Of a stretch of 39,645 nucleotides of DNA, positions 1-8,430 are shown piece after piece; the first letter of the stretch is position 1; the number at the start of each line of letters is the position of its first letter. Location: NCBI RefSeq assembly GCF_016278715.1, contig NZ_JADQBH010000097.1, forward strand, positions 1 through 39,645. The letters are read 5' to 3'. Position numbers and translations under genes: made by a program. Under the pieces are notes generated by a model. That model did not search any database. It was not told the DNA's origin and saw only the letters and a program-made list of their open reading frames with translations. Source of the stretch: Marinilabilia sp. Its GTDB lineage: Bacteria > Bacteroidota > Bacteroidia > Bacteroidales > Marinilabiliaceae.

Positions 1-64
1 GACGATTACGATAAAAGAACCGTAGTTTTTAGAGCGAAAGCTGGCTCAGTCTTGATTTTCTTTG

Positions 65-96
65 CCTACTTTCTTGTATCAAGACAAGAAAGTAGG
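65..96. repeat. 13-bp inverted repeat (hairpin)
   Basis: CCTACTTTCTTGT at 65-77 pairs perfectly with ACAAGAAAGTAGG at 84-96 around a 6-nt loop. No T-run follows on the + strand. A second small hairpin (AGGGAT/ATCCCT, 106-120) follows directly. Hairpins like this are common in Bacteroidota intergenic DNA. It may end transcription of a gene left of the window or be a dispersed palindrome. Confidence 0.7.
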
Positions 97-199
97 TCAG
101 GGTTTAGGGATGAAATCCCTTTTGGGAAGTGTTTAGGACACTAATGAATTAATACATAAAAACGCATCTCAAACGGTTTATAAATTGGGTTTAATAAAT

Positions 200-249
200 A
201 TATCGTTTTAAAAGCCGATATTTCAAAATATCGGCTTTTAAAACGATAT
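200..249. repeat. 24-bp perfect inverted repeat with a 2-nt loop
   Basis: The arms at 200-223 and 226-249 are perfect reverse complements separated by only CA. The stem includes the palindrome TTTTAAAA and the core GCCGATATTT. This is a very stable, AT-rich hairpin or cruciform. It could serve as a bidirectional terminator for an upstream gene or be a palindromic repeat. No coding sequence overlaps it. Confidence 0.85.
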
Positions 250-386
250 TCCTTGATAATCTCATTTATTTGCTTTATATTTGATCACCTTTGGCCTGAA
301 TAGCGATTTTAAAAAAGAAAGATTCATCATAATAATTAGAATCATAATCGAAATAACATGAGAAAAATTAAGAAAAAAACATAGTG

Positions 387-619
387 TGTACGACCCACCC
401 CGGGGGTCGATCCTCATGTAAACATTTCATCTATAAATATTTGACCCGCTTCGGGGTCATGCTTTTATACTTAACAGCAACCGAGGGTGGTTCCGCTGTC
501 AGATAACATCCATAAATTAGGTCATGCTTTTATACCTAATAGCAACCGGGCCTGAAGGGCTCTAATATTTATAGTTGTTCTCAAATTATAAAATATCGAC
601 GCTGAAGGTGTCGTATGTT
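387..619 (+). repeat. Dispersed multi-hairpin intergenic repeat, copy 1
   Basis: This is a string of short GC-rich hairpins separated by AT-rich linkers: GACCC/GGGTC around 392-408 and again at 443-457, CCTGAAGGG around 551-559, and CGACGCTGAAGGTGTCG at 597-613. A module starting GTCATGCTTTTATAC occurs twice inside it (456 and 521). A second copy lies at 11587-11750, with the same module order and roughly three quarters of bases matching by eye over the first 75 nt. It ends just upstream of the satD start and appears non-coding, though it may contain a promoter or terminator for that gene. Confidence 0.8.
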
Positions 620-680
620 AGTGTGTTTGTTTGAAAGCCAGGCCCCGGCACATATAGCCGGGACGATAAATTTAAAACTG

Positions 681-1280
681 ATGAAAGCTGTTATTACAGG
701 CGATATCATAAACTCCAGAAACAGTAAGACCTTTGGATGGATTGATTCACTAAAAACCATTCTGTCTTTCTACGGAAAAGCCCCTGCCGATTGGGAAATT
801 TTCAGAGGGGATAGTTTTCAGCTTATGCTTGAGCCTGAAAGGGCATTGTTGGCAGCATTTCATATAAAAGCTGTGATGAAAGGGGTAGATTCTCTGGATG
901 TCAGAATGGGGATTGGTGTCGGAGAAGTGGAGCATCAGGCGGCGAGAATTACGGAGTCCAACGGGGAGGCTTTTGTCTTGTCGGGCAGCTGTTTTGAGGG
1001 ATTAAAGAACCAGACAATTGGTGTTAAAACCACCGATCAGGAGGTGGACAAAACTCTGAATGTGATGCTCCGGTTGGCGCGATTGGTCACTGATGACTGG
1101 ACTTCCGTAGTGAGCAATGTTATCAGGGCAAAGATTGAGCATCCAAAAAAAAATCAAAAAGAATTGGCGGCATTGCTCGGGAAATCCCAGAGTAGCATCA
1201 GTGATGCGCTCAAAAGAGGAGGTTGGGATGAGGTAATGCTGCTGGAAGAGTTTTACCGCGAACAAATATCCTGCTTATGA
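681..1280 (+). CDS. SatD family protein with C-terminal helix-turn-helix
   Basis: The protein has 199 residues. It opens with MKAVITGDIINSR, the usual start of SatD-family proteins, and has the family's RGDSFQLML segment. The C-terminal ~45 residues (KNQKELAALLGKSQSSISDA) read as a helix-turn-helix. The ORF stays open upstream to 615, but that part lies in the dispersed repeat and looks unlike the family, so ATG 681 is preferred. The stop overlaps the next gene's start by 4 nt (ATGA), so the two are translationally coupled. SatD is named for an acid-induced locus in Streptococcus; its biochemical role is unknown. The HTH suggests DNA binding or regulation, which is inference. Confidence 0.85.
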   Translation: MKAVITGDIINSRNSKTFGWIDSLKTILSFYGKAPADWEIFRGDSFQLMLEPERALLAAFHIKAVMKGVDSLDVRMGIGVGEVEHQAARITESNGEAFVLSGSCFEGLKNQTIGVKTTDQEVDKTLNVMLRLARLVTDDWTSVVSNVIRAKIEHPKKNQKELAALLGKSQSSISDALKRGGWDEVMLLEEFYREQISCL

Positions 1281-2002
1281 TGACCCTGGCTTTAAAACTT
1301 CTGATTGTTCATTTTCTGGCGGATTTTGCGCTTCAACCCGACAGTTGGGTGACTGCCAAGAATAAAAACCGGCACAAGTCGCGCTTTTTGTATTATCATG
1401 TGGGGATTCACGCGTTGCTTCTGTTGGTGGTTTTTTGGTTCGATTGGCAATACTGGCCGCTGTTTGTCACCTATACCGTCAGTCATTTTGTATTTGATTT
1501 GGCGAAGTTATTCCTGAATGAGAAATTAAATTCCCGGTTGCTCTTCGCAATGGATCAGTTGGCTCATTTAGTTGTGATTGGGTTGTTGGTTTATATTTAT
1601 CAGCCTTTCAAAATTGACTTTGATGTGCTGTATTCTTTCCATGTGTTATTGTTGATTGCCGCCCTGCTGGCCCAGACCTCCGTGTCCTCCGTAATTGTAA
1701 AACAATTAATGAGCCGATGGAATCTTCAGGCAATTGAGAATAATGATTCACTTCATAATGCCGGCAAATACATTGGAATGTTGGAGCGGTTGTTTATTTT
1801 TGGATTCATCATTTTGCATCAGTTTCATGCTATTGGATTTCTTATTGCGGTAAAAACAATTTTCAGATTTAGTGACCTTTCCAGAGCCAAAGACCGAAAA
1901 TTAACAGAGTATATGATTATCGGAACTTTTATTAGTTTTGGGCTGTCTTTGTTGATTAGTCTGCTGTATCTCTTTTTGCGGGATAGTTTTGAAACCATAT
2001 AA
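1277..2002 (+). CDS. DUF3307 integral membrane protein
   Basis: The protein has 241 residues and is mostly hydrophobic, with about five to six predicted membrane segments. The N-terminal stretch KLLIVHFLADFALQPDSWV matches the conserved DUF3307 opening (H-x2-ADF-x-LQ), and HFVFDLAKL is a second conserved block. It begins inside the satD stop codon, and SatD plus DUF3307 is a frequent pairing in Bacteroidota. No catalytic motif or substrate can be assigned. The adjacent SatD protein may regulate it or act with it (inference from coupling). An alternative ATG three bases downstream (1280) cannot be excluded. Confidence 0.85.
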   Translation: MMTLALKLLIVHFLADFALQPDSWVTAKNKNRHKSRFLYYHVGIHALLLLVVFWFDWQYWPLFVTYTVSHFVFDLAKLFLNEKLNSRLLFAMDQLAHLVVIGLLVYIYQPFKIDFDVLYSFHVLLLIAALLAQTSVSSVIVKQLMSRWNLQAIENNDSLHNAGKYIGMLERLFIFGFIILHQFHAIGFLIAVKTIFRFSDLSRAKDRKLTEYMIIGTFISFGLSLLISLLYLFLRDSFETI

Positions 2003-2019
2003 GGTATTTAAGTTTATTC

Positions 2020-3624
2020 ATGAAGCGTCTGTTCCCCATACTTTTGATTTCCGTTTTGTCGTTTTCGCTCGCTGCTCAAAATACAACAGACAGTCTGTTT
2101 CGTGTTTTAGACCGGGTCATTGAGCAGAAACCGGAGTTCGAAGAGAACAAGAAGAAGGAAATCGGAGCTCTTTATCAGCAGTTGAACCTTATAGATTCCG
2201 CCAATCAGGTTGAACGATTCTTAGTAACTAAAAAACTTCATCAGGCTTATTTTACTTTTAACTATGATTCTGCTGTTTTCTTTTCCCGTCAATTGTTGGA
2301 GGAGGCAAACAGGGTCGGGGACAAGGCGATGATAAATGAAGCAAGGTTGAGAATGAGTGAAACGCTTCTGGCATCGGGCTTGTTTGCGGTGGTAAAGGAT
2401 TCTCTGGAACAGATTTCTTCGGCAGAAATGTCCGATAGCCTGCGGGTAAAATTTCATTATCTGAATGCCCGGCTTTACATCGATATGGGAAATTATTACC
2501 AGCGTTCTTTCTATTCTGAAAAGTTCAGCCACCTGATTTTGGCTCACCTGGATTCCGCTTTAGTTTTTGCAACTCCTGATTCTCGTATTCATTATTCACT
2601 TTACGGACTTAGAGCGATTTGGAAAAATAACTACAAAGAAGCCAGGGATATTTTTGATGATTTGTTTGGCCGATTTGAGGTGGAAGGGCGACAATATGCT
2701 GTTGATGCATCTACTTTCGCATTTGTGTATGGTGCTTTGGGAAAGCCGGAAATGGAATTGGAATGGTTGTTAAAAGCTGCCATTAGTGACGCCAGGTTGG
2801 CAAATAAAGAGTATGTAGCATTGCGTATTATTGCAAACCGTTTGTTTGAGCAGGGGGAGATTAAAAAAGCAAGTCACTATTTGAATGTTGCCATTGCAGA
2901 TGCGAAAAGTTATGGCGCTATTCAGCGTGAATTGCAAATCTCCCAGATTCAGCCGCTTGTTGAAGCGGCCAGGCTGGATTTGATTGAAAAACAGAATTTC
3001 CGAATTCAGACTTTTGCCCTGGCTGTTTCCATCTTGTCTGTTTTGGTTTTTGTTGTTTTGGTGCTTTTGATGAGGCAATACCGGAAAATCAAAAAAGTTA
3101 AAGACAAACTCCACCAGTCGAATCTGGCCCTTTCAGAAACCAATGCACAGTTGCGCGAAGTAAACCTGATCAAAGAGGAGTATATCGCCTTCTTTTTTAA
3201 AACCAACTCCGACCTTATTGAAAAGCTGGATGAATATCGTCAGGCAATAGATAATAAGCTTGCTTTGAATAAGGTTCAACAAATTGGGTCTGTCATTACC
3301 CGTGCCGATATTAAACGAGAACGGGAAACCCTTTTCCGGGATTTTGATACCGGCTTTCTTAATATCTTTCCCGATTTCATTGAACGTTTTAATGCACTTT
3401 TTAAAGAAGAAGACCGTGAGTTGCCTTACAATAGTAAGCAGCTGAATCCAGATATGAGAATCTTTGCCTTGATACGGCTGGGAATATCCGAAACAGATAA
3501 AATTGCCCACATTCTACACTATTCGGTGAATACCATCAATACTTATAAGACCAGAATCAAGAATAAATCCATCGTCTCCAATGAAGATTTTGAAAAGGAA
3601 ATTTTGAAAATTCAGTCGATCTGA
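2020..3624 (+). CDS. DUF6377 membrane-anchored regulator (SusR-like)
   Basis: The protein has 534 residues. An N-terminal signal (LFPILLISVLSFSLAAQ) is followed by a helical, TPR-like periplasmic region (~25-320), one membrane helix (~331-350) and a charged coiled coil (~353-395). The C-terminal part (~480-520; ISETDKIAHILHYSVNTINT) resembles a LuxR-type helix-turn-helix. This layout, a periplasmic sensor joined to a cytoplasmic DNA-binding end, fits the DUF6377 family. I associate this design and length with Bacteroides SusR, the maltose-responsive activator of starch genes; that link is from memory. A GH13 and a SusB-like GH97 follow on the same strand, so it probably controls them (inference). 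Confidence 0.85.
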   Translation: MKRLFPILLISVLSFSLAAQNTTDSLFRVLDRVIEQKPEFEENKKKEIGALYQQLNLIDSANQVERFLVTKKLHQAYFTFNYDSAVFFSRQLLEEANRVGDKAMINEARLRMSETLLASGLFAVVKDSLEQISSAEMSDSLRVKFHYLNARLYIDMGNYYQRSFYSEKFSHLILAHLDSALVFATPDSRIHYSLYGLRAIWKNNYKEARDIFDDLFGRFEVEGRQYAVDASTFAFVYGALGKPEMELEWLLKAAISDARLANKEYVALRIIANRLFEQGEIKKASHYLNVAIADAKSYGAIQRELQISQIQPLVEAARLDLIEKQNFRIQTFALAVSILSVLVFVVLVLLMRQYRKIKKVKDKLHQSNLALSETNAQLREVNLIKEEYIAFFFKTNSDLIEKLDEYRQAIDNKLALNKVQQIGSVITRADIKRERETLFRDFDTGFLNIFPDFIERFNALFKEEDRELPYNSKQLNPDMRIFALIRLGISETDKIAHILHYSVNTINTYKTRIKNKSIVSNEDFEKEILKIQSI

Positions 3625-3946
3625 TTAAAAAAAACGGCTATAAAGGCGATATTTTTGATTATCGTCCTGAGGTGCGATAATGGTTGACTTCTATTGTATT
3701 CTGCGGCTTTTCCTGAAATGGTCTTTTTTCTCCCTGAAAACTTCCAATATTTATTATATTTTTTGCCCTTCTTCAATACTTGTTGTGTGGATTAAACTGC
3801 ATGTAATCAATGGTTAGTCTGTTGCCTTTGTTGGCGAAGTTGTTATATTTTCGTTATACTTTTTGATTTCCGGGCTTTCCGGTAGCACCTTTGTTTTACT
3901 TATTGTAATTGTAAATTTTACTTTGTCGAAATCAATACTTTCAATA
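3625..3946 (+). other. Intergenic leader of the GH13 gene
   Basis: There is no gene in this 322-nt stretch. It holds a 7-bp inverted repeat ATTATCG/CGATAAT (3658-3664 and 3675-3681). It also holds a near-match to a Bacteroidota -7 box, TACTTTG at 3919-3925, about 20 nt before the GH13 ATG. A TTG lies at 3891-3893, but its 25-nt spacing from the box is longer than usual, so the promoter call is weak. The inverted repeat could be a regulator site. Confidence 0.35.
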
Positions 3947-5335
3947 ATGAAGAAGAGACTTATTTTTATTACCCAGCTATTACTTTTTCCGTTGATTCTC
4001 AGTTCGTGTGAGAAAAAAAACGAAGAAGAGCAGGTGATTACTGAACCAGTTCAGGAACAATTCACCCAATACGGGACTCCCTTTGAAAATGTCCCCGAAA
4101 CACGTGACATTACCATGTATGAGGTCAACCTCAGGGCATTTAGTCGGGAAGGGAACCTTAATGGAGTAACGGCCAAACTTGATTCTCTGGACAACCTGGG
4201 CATCAATGTGGTTTGGTTGATGCCCGTTTATCCCACGGGAGATGTAAAAAGTGTGGGTTCTCCTTACGCGGTAAAAGACTATCTGGATATTCACGAGGAT
4301 TACGGGACACTGGAGGATTTAAGGAATCTGGTTCGAGAAGCGCATCAACGAGATATCGCTGTGATCCTTGACTGGGTGGCCAACCACACAGCATGGGATC
4401 ACAAGTGGATTGCGGACCATTCGTCGTGGTACGCAAAGGATGACAACGGGAATAATATAATTCCTCCCGGAACAGGCTGGCAGGATGTGGCTGAATTGAA
4501 TTTTGGCAATGAATATTTGAGGGAGGAAATGATTCGTGCCATGAAATACTGGGTGCTGGAAGCCAATGTTGATGGTTTTCGCTGTGACTATGTTCATGGT
4601 GTGCCCGATGATTTCTGGAAGCAGGCCATTGATACGCTCCGAAGCATTCCTGAGCGGGATATCATCATGTTTGCCGAATCGGAACGCAAAGAGTTACTGC
4701 CCCAGGGTTTTGATATGATATTTGGCTGGCGTTTTTATACCGGGCTTAAAGAGACTTTTAGCGAAGGTAAGTCAACTGATGCTATTGTTGAGGCGCATGA
4801 GGAAGAATATCGGGGACTTTCTGCCGAAAAAGAGGTGCTTCGCTGGACTTCCAATCACGACCAGAATGCATGGGAAACTACACCCATTCAACAGTTTACC
4901 AATAAGGAGGGAGCCATGGCTGCATTTGTGATAATGGCTTTTATGGACGGTGTGCCGTTGGTTTACAGTGGTCAGGAAGTTGGGTTTCCCGAACAACTTT
5001 CCTTTTTTGAGGGTAATGCCAATAAAATCGACTGGGACATCAATGCCGGTTACAAAGCAGAGTACGAGCGGTTGCTGAACCTGCGTCAGGACAGTCCTGC
5101 CCTGCGTCGTGGCACTTTTACTAACTTAAACACCGCGGATGTGATGGCTTTTGAAAAAGTAACTACTGATGATTCGGTGTTGGTAATAGTGAATGTTCGG
5201 AATAACTCGGTGCGATACATTGTTCCGGAGGCGCTTCAGGAAACCGTTTGGCAGAATGCTTATTCAGAAACGCAGACCACACTTGGAAGCAAAGTGGAAT
5301 TGGCTCCTTATGAGTATTTGATTTTGAGGAAGTAA
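3947..5335 (+). CDS. GH13 alpha-amylase family lipoprotein
   Basis: The protein has 462 residues and a lipoprotein signal (LLFPLILSSC), so it is probably membrane-anchored in the periplasm or on the surface. All GH13 landmarks are present: DWVANH (142-147), GFRCDYV with the nucleophile Asp214, FAES with the acid/base Glu244, and SNHD with the stabilising Asp305. It should cleave alpha-1,4-glucan bonds with retention, acting on starch or maltodextrins; exact specificity is not readable. The ORF is open back to 3863, but ATG 3947 directly precedes the Lys/Arg-rich signal peptide. A GH97 gene follows, pointing to stepwise degradation of alpha-glucans. No starch-binding module is visible. Confidence 0.93.
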   Translation: MKKRLIFITQLLLFPLILSSCEKKNEEEQVITEPVQEQFTQYGTPFENVPETRDITMYEVNLRAFSREGNLNGVTAKLDSLDNLGINVVWLMPVYPTGDVKSVGSPYAVKDYLDIHEDYGTLEDLRNLVREAHQRDIAVILDWVANHTAWDHKWIADHSSWYAKDDNGNNIIPPGTGWQDVAELNFGNEYLREEMIRAMKYWVLEANVDGFRCDYVHGVPDDFWKQAIDTLRSIPERDIIMFAESERKELLPQGFDMIFGWRFYTGLKETFSEGKSTDAIVEAHEEEYRGLSAEKEVLRWTSNHDQNAWETTPIQQFTNKEGAMAAFVIMAFMDGVPLVYSGQEVGFPEQLSFFEGNANKIDWDINAGYKAEYERLLNLRQDSPALRRGTFTNLNTADVMAFEKVTTDDSVLVIVNVRNNSVRYIVPEALQETVWQNAYSETQTTLGSKVELAPYEYLILRK

Positions 5336-5386
5336 TTGGCTCCATTGAGATGCAATGAATATCATTGGTGTCCGGTCAAAGAAAAG

Positions 5387-5412
5387 AGATTGCTTCACTA
5401 CGTTCGCAATGA
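5387..5412. repeat. Fragment of an AGATTGCTTC...GCAATGA dispersed repeat
   Basis: Between the GH13 and GH97 genes lies a short palindromic element whose two ends are AGATTGCTTC and GCAATGA. It resembles the CATTGCGA/AGCAATCTC repeats scattered in many Bacteroidota genomes, and a related form occurs at 23937 and 36224. The rest of 5336-5566 shows no gene and no clear promoter. Confidence 0.5.
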
Positions 5413-5566
5413 ACTGTGCAAGAATTTGAGGGATATAGGGGGGGCGACTTTTTCGAAAATCAAATCCTTACATCCAGTATAAAACCTATAAAACATCATT
5501 CATTGTGAGTGAAATTGTATGACTTGGGGTAAAGTACTGGTTGCCAGTAAAATAAAAACAAAAGTT

Positions 5567-7618
5567 ATGAATAGAAAAAATCAATATGTGCTGCGGGGCT
5601 TTTTTTATAAAGTCCTGATAACGCTTGCATTGATACTTGCTTTTATGGTTAGTGGTTGTGATTCCGCAACAAAAAGCTCCTTTGAAATTACATCTCCCGA
5701 TGGCCGTGTTTCATTGAATTTCGGTTTGAAAAATGACAGTGCCTTTTATTCAGTTTTCCGTCAGGGGAATAAGGTAATTGAAGATTCAAAATTGGGATTC
5801 ATACTGGATGAGGTGGATGATTTGGCCAGTGGGTTCACAATCAAAGAATTCAATACCACCTCTTTCTCTGAAACATGGGAACAACCATGGGGCGAAAAAA
5901 GAGAGATTCTTAACGAGTACAATGAGCTGGTCGTCAATCTTTCCGAAAGAGAAGGCTTGAAAAGGAGGCTGGACATTATATTCCGTGTTTTTGATGATGG
6001 AGTGGCATTCCGATACGTTTTTCCGGAACAGGAACATCTGAAAGAGTTCCGGATAATGGACGAAATCACGGAGTTTAGCCTCACCGACAATCATGAAGTG
6101 TGGTCGCAGCCGGCTTATCGTCCCGACCGGTATGAGTATCTGTATTCCAGAAAAAGACTTAACGAAGTAGCTGATACTATGCATACGCCGTTAACCCTTG
6201 AGACAGGAGAAGATTTATATCTTTCGGTTCATGAGGCTGCATTAACTGATTATGCTGCGATGACCTTATTTCTCAAAGAAGGCAACCGCCTGGAATGCGA
6301 TCTGGTGCCCTGGTCAGATGGTGTAAAAGTTTATGCCGAAACACCTTTTTCAACTCCCTGGCGCACCATTCAGATTGCAGAAAAACCCGGAGATTTGATT
6401 ACCTCCTACATGATTCTGAATTTGAATGAGCTCAATCGGGTTGAAGACGTGTCGTGGATTAAGCCTGCAAAATATGTAGGAATTTGGTGGGAAATGCACA
6501 TCAATAAAAGTACCTGGGGACAAGGGCCCAATCACGGTGCAACAACAGAGAATGTAAAGAAATATATTGATTTTGCTTCTGAGAACAATCTGGGAGGTGT
6601 GTTGGTCGAGGGGTGGAATCTGGGCTGGGATTCTGATTGGTGGAACGATGGCAACGGATTCAACTTTACCACACCTTATCCGGATTTTGACATCAAAGAG
6701 GTTACCGATTATGCTGCATCTAAAGGCGTTGAGCTAATTGGCCATCACGAAACCGGAGGCGCGGTTGACAATTATGAGGCACAAATGGAAGAAGCTTATG
6801 CCTTTTATGAAAAACACGGTGTGAATTACATTAAAACCGGTTACGTTAATCCCCGCGGAATGAACGGTAAGGAGTGGCACCACAGTCAGTTTGGGGTTCG
6901 CCATTACCGGAAGGCGGTGGAGACAGCTGCCCGGCATCACATTATGCTGGATGTTCATGAGCCCATTAAAGCCACTGGCATCCGACGCACTTATCCAAAT
7001 ATGATGACCCGCGAAGGCTCGCGTGGCATGGAGTTCAATGCATGGGGTGCAGATGGTGGAAATCCTCCGGAGCATGAGACCATACTTCCTTTTACGCGTT
7101 TATTGGGAGGGCCGATGGATTTTACGCCGGGTATTTTCAATATTTCTATACCTGAGAACCCCAATAACCAGGTAAATACTACATTGGCCAAACAGTTGGC
7201 GTTGTATGTGGTTATTTACAGTCCGCTGCAAATGGCGGCTGATCTACCCGAAAACTATCTTAATCAACCGGCATTTCAGTTTATTCGAGAGGTTCCTGTT
7301 GACTGGGAAGATACCAGGGTGTTGAATGGAGAAATAGGAGAGTACATTACCATTGCCAGGCAGGATCGCAATTCGGAAGATTGGTTTCTGGGAAGTATTT
7401 CTGATGAGGAGGAAAGGACATTGACGATAAGTCTTGATTTCCTGGAACCCGGGCATAAATACAACGCGGTTATTTACAGGGATGATACTCAGGCGCATTA
7501 TAAGAATAATCCCCTGGATATCCTGATTGAAGAGAGAGAAGTTACTTCAGATATGTCGCTTACCCTGCAGCTTGCTTCAGGAGGGGGCCAGGCGGTTCAC
7601 TTTTCGAAGCTGGAATAA
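5567..7618 (+). CDS. GH97 alpha-glucosidase, inverting SusB type (lipoprotein)
   Basis: The protein has 683 residues and a lipoprotein signal ending LAFMVSGC. An N-terminal beta-sandwich domain begins at FEITSPDGRVSLNF, followed by a (beta/alpha)8 barrel (VLVEGWNLGWDSDWW) and a C-terminal beta domain. The residues matching the Bacteroides SusB catalytic set are Glu395 (HHETGG) and Glu465 (DVHEP) as bases and Glu489 (GMEF) as acid. Retention of Glu at 395 marks the inverting GH97a class rather than the retaining alpha-galactosidase class, where this residue is lost. The likely role is release of glucose from maltodextrins made by the upstream GH13. ATG 5567 is chosen because the signal peptide starts there; the ORF is open back to 5519. 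Confidence 0.93.
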   Translation: MNRKNQYVLRGFFYKVLITLALILAFMVSGCDSATKSSFEITSPDGRVSLNFGLKNDSAFYSVFRQGNKVIEDSKLGFILDEVDDLASGFTIKEFNTTSFSETWEQPWGEKREILNEYNELVVNLSEREGLKRRLDIIFRVFDDGVAFRYVFPEQEHLKEFRIMDEITEFSLTDNHEVWSQPAYRPDRYEYLYSRKRLNEVADTMHTPLTLETGEDLYLSVHEAALTDYAAMTLFLKEGNRLECDLVPWSDGVKVYAETPFSTPWRTIQIAEKPGDLITSYMILNLNELNRVEDVSWIKPAKYVGIWWEMHINKSTWGQGPNHGATTENVKKYIDFASENNLGGVLVEGWNLGWDSDWWNDGNGFNFTTPYPDFDIKEVTDYAASKGVELIGHHETGGAVDNYEAQMEEAYAFYEKHGVNYIKTGYVNPRGMNGKEWHHSQFGVRHYRKAVETAARHHIMLDVHEPIKATGIRRTYPNMMTREGSRGMEFNAWGADGGNPPEHETILPFTRLLGGPMDFTPGIFNISIPENPNNQVNTTLAKQLALYVVIYSPLQMAADLPENYLNQPAFQFIREVPVDWEDTRVLNGEIGEYITIARQDRNSEDWFLGSISDEEERTLTISLDFLEPGHKYNAVIYRDDTQAHYKNNPLDILIEEREVTSDMSLTLQLASGGGQAVHFSKLE

Positions 7619-7642
7619 ACTGAATTTGATATTTTAATAAGT

Positions 7643-7679
7643 CCTCTGATGCTTCTTACAGCATCAGGGGGCTTTTTTT
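7643..7679 (+). terminator. Rho-independent terminator after the GH97 gene
   Basis: The stem CCTCTGATGC (7643-7652) pairs with GCATCAGGGG (7661-7670; one G-U pair) around an 8-nt loop. It is followed by GC and seven T residues. It separates the glycosidase genes from arsenic locus 1. Confidence 0.9.
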
Positions 7680-7757
7680 AGAATCCACCATTCCTGACTT
7701 GTCATCGATATTCTGAAGAGGTACGATGTTGGGATAGGCAATCTTCAAAAATTCACT

Positions 7758-7765
7758 TATTTTTG
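7758..7765 (+). promoter_or_regulatory. Putative -7 box of the first arsR
   Basis: TATTTTTG matches TAnnTTTG exactly and lies 23 nt before the arsR ATG. The nearest TTG (7729-7731) is 26 nt upstream, longer than usual, so the -33 element is unclear. No inverted repeat of the kind seen downstream of arsR is found here, so autoregulation is not obvious. Confidence 0.45.
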
Positions 7766-7788
7766 CTGCAACAATTAAAATCATCGTT

Positions 7789-8109
7789 ATGCCTGAAAAG
7801 ATAAAACCGGATTCCTTATCCGTCATTCCCACAGGAACTCAAAAACGAATGGCTCGTTACGCAAAAGCTCTGGGGCACCCGGTTAGAGTTTACATTATGC
7901 AATTGTTGGGCAATCAGACCTGCTGTTACAGTGGAGATCTCTCCCAGGAATTACCTATTGCCAAATCCACCCTTTCGCAACACCTTAAAGAGTTGAGAGA
8001 TAGTGGTTTGATACAGGGTGAGATTGAAGCACCCCGGGTTAAATACTGTGTCAGCAAAGAAAATTGGGAAGAAGCAAAAAAATTGTTCAAAGATTTTTGG
8101 TCTCTCTGA
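7789..8109 (+). CDS. arsR: ArsR-family metalloid-responsive repressor (locus 1)
   Basis: The protein has 106 residues and is a single winged-helix domain. KALGHPVRVYIMQLL is the usual ArsR opening, IAKSTLSQHLKELRDSGLI is the recognition helix, and the wing ends VKYCVSK. A Cys pair (TCCYSGDL) sits where classical ArsR proteins carry the arsenite-binding ELCVCDL motif, and a third Cys lies in the wing, so trivalent arsenic or antimony sensing is plausible. An inverted repeat over a promoter begins 14 nt after its stop, suggesting that it represses the downstream arsE-arsF-arsG genes (inference). Confidence 0.92.
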   Translation: MPEKIKPDSLSVIPTGTQKRMARYAKALGHPVRVYIMQLLGNQTCCYSGDLSQELPIAKSTLSQHLKELRDSGLIQGEIEAPRVKYCVSKENWEEAKKLFKDFWSL

Positions 8110-8125
8110 TTTTTTTATACTTTTG
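8096..8125 (+). promoter_or_regulatory. Promoter of the arsE-arsF operon
   Basis: TTTG at 8096-8099 and TACTTTTG at 8118-8125 (TAnnTTTG) are spaced by 18 nt, a good match to Bacteroidota -33/-7 elements. The -33 part lies inside the end of arsR. The expected start of transcription is near 8132, about 44 nt before arsE. Confidence 0.75.
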
Positions 8126-8151
8126 TTCGTGGTTTTACGAACAACGAACAA
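8123..8151. promoter_or_regulatory. Candidate ArsR operator overlapping the -7 box
   Basis: TTGTTCGT (8123-8130) and ACGAACAA (8137-8144) are perfect 8-bp inverted arms with a 6-nt spacer. The half-site ACGAACAA is repeated directly at 8144-8151. The left arm overlaps the last three bases of the -7 box, so a bound repressor would block the promoter. ArsR from the gene just upstream is the natural candidate. Confidence 0.75.
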
Positions 8152-8175
8152 TCATTTTTTTAAAAATAGAGACCT

Positions 8176-8406
8176 ATGGATATTAAAGTATTAGGTACAG
8201 GGTGCCCTAAGTGCAAGACACTTGAGAAACTGACTCGTGATGCCGTCGAAGAACTGGGCCTCGATGCCAACATCACAAAAGTGGAGGACATCATGGACAT
8301 CATGCAGTATAACGTTGCCAGAACCCCCGCCTTGGTGGTGGATGGGAAAGTGCTTGTTAAAGGTAGCCTACCTTCGTACGATGCTTTGAAGAAAATGCTT
8401 AGCTAA
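8176..8406 (+). CDS. arsE: Thioredoxin-fold redox-active disulfide protein (ArsE-like)
   Basis: The protein has 76 residues, no signal peptide, and is cytoplasmic. MDIKVLGTGCPKCKTL places a CxxC pair at Cys10/Cys13 after the first strand, and NVARTPALVVDGKV is the cis-Pro region of small thioredoxin-like proteins. It is first in an operon with ArsF and ArsG. In the arsEFG system described from Shewanella, ArsE and ArsF are required for reduction of nitrophenylarsenates and ArsG exports the product. The arsE name rests on this neighbourhood; the fold assignment is firm, and a generic thiol-relay role is possible. Confidence 0.8.
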   Translation: MDIKVLGTGCPKCKTLEKLTRDAVEELGLDANITKVEDIMDIMQYNVARTPALVVDGKVLVKGSLPSYDALKKMLS

Positions 8407-8430
8407 ATCAAACTTAAAACTATATTCTCT

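Noticed and set aside
615..680. N-terminal extension of SatD from position 615
   Set aside because: It lies inside the last hairpin of the dispersed repeat and gives residues unlike SatD proteins; ATG 681 gives the conserved start.
3891..3925. Full -33/-7 promoter before the GH13 gene
   Set aside because: The box TACTTTG lacks one base of the consensus and the spacing to TTG is 25 nt, so it is mentioned only as a weak candidate.
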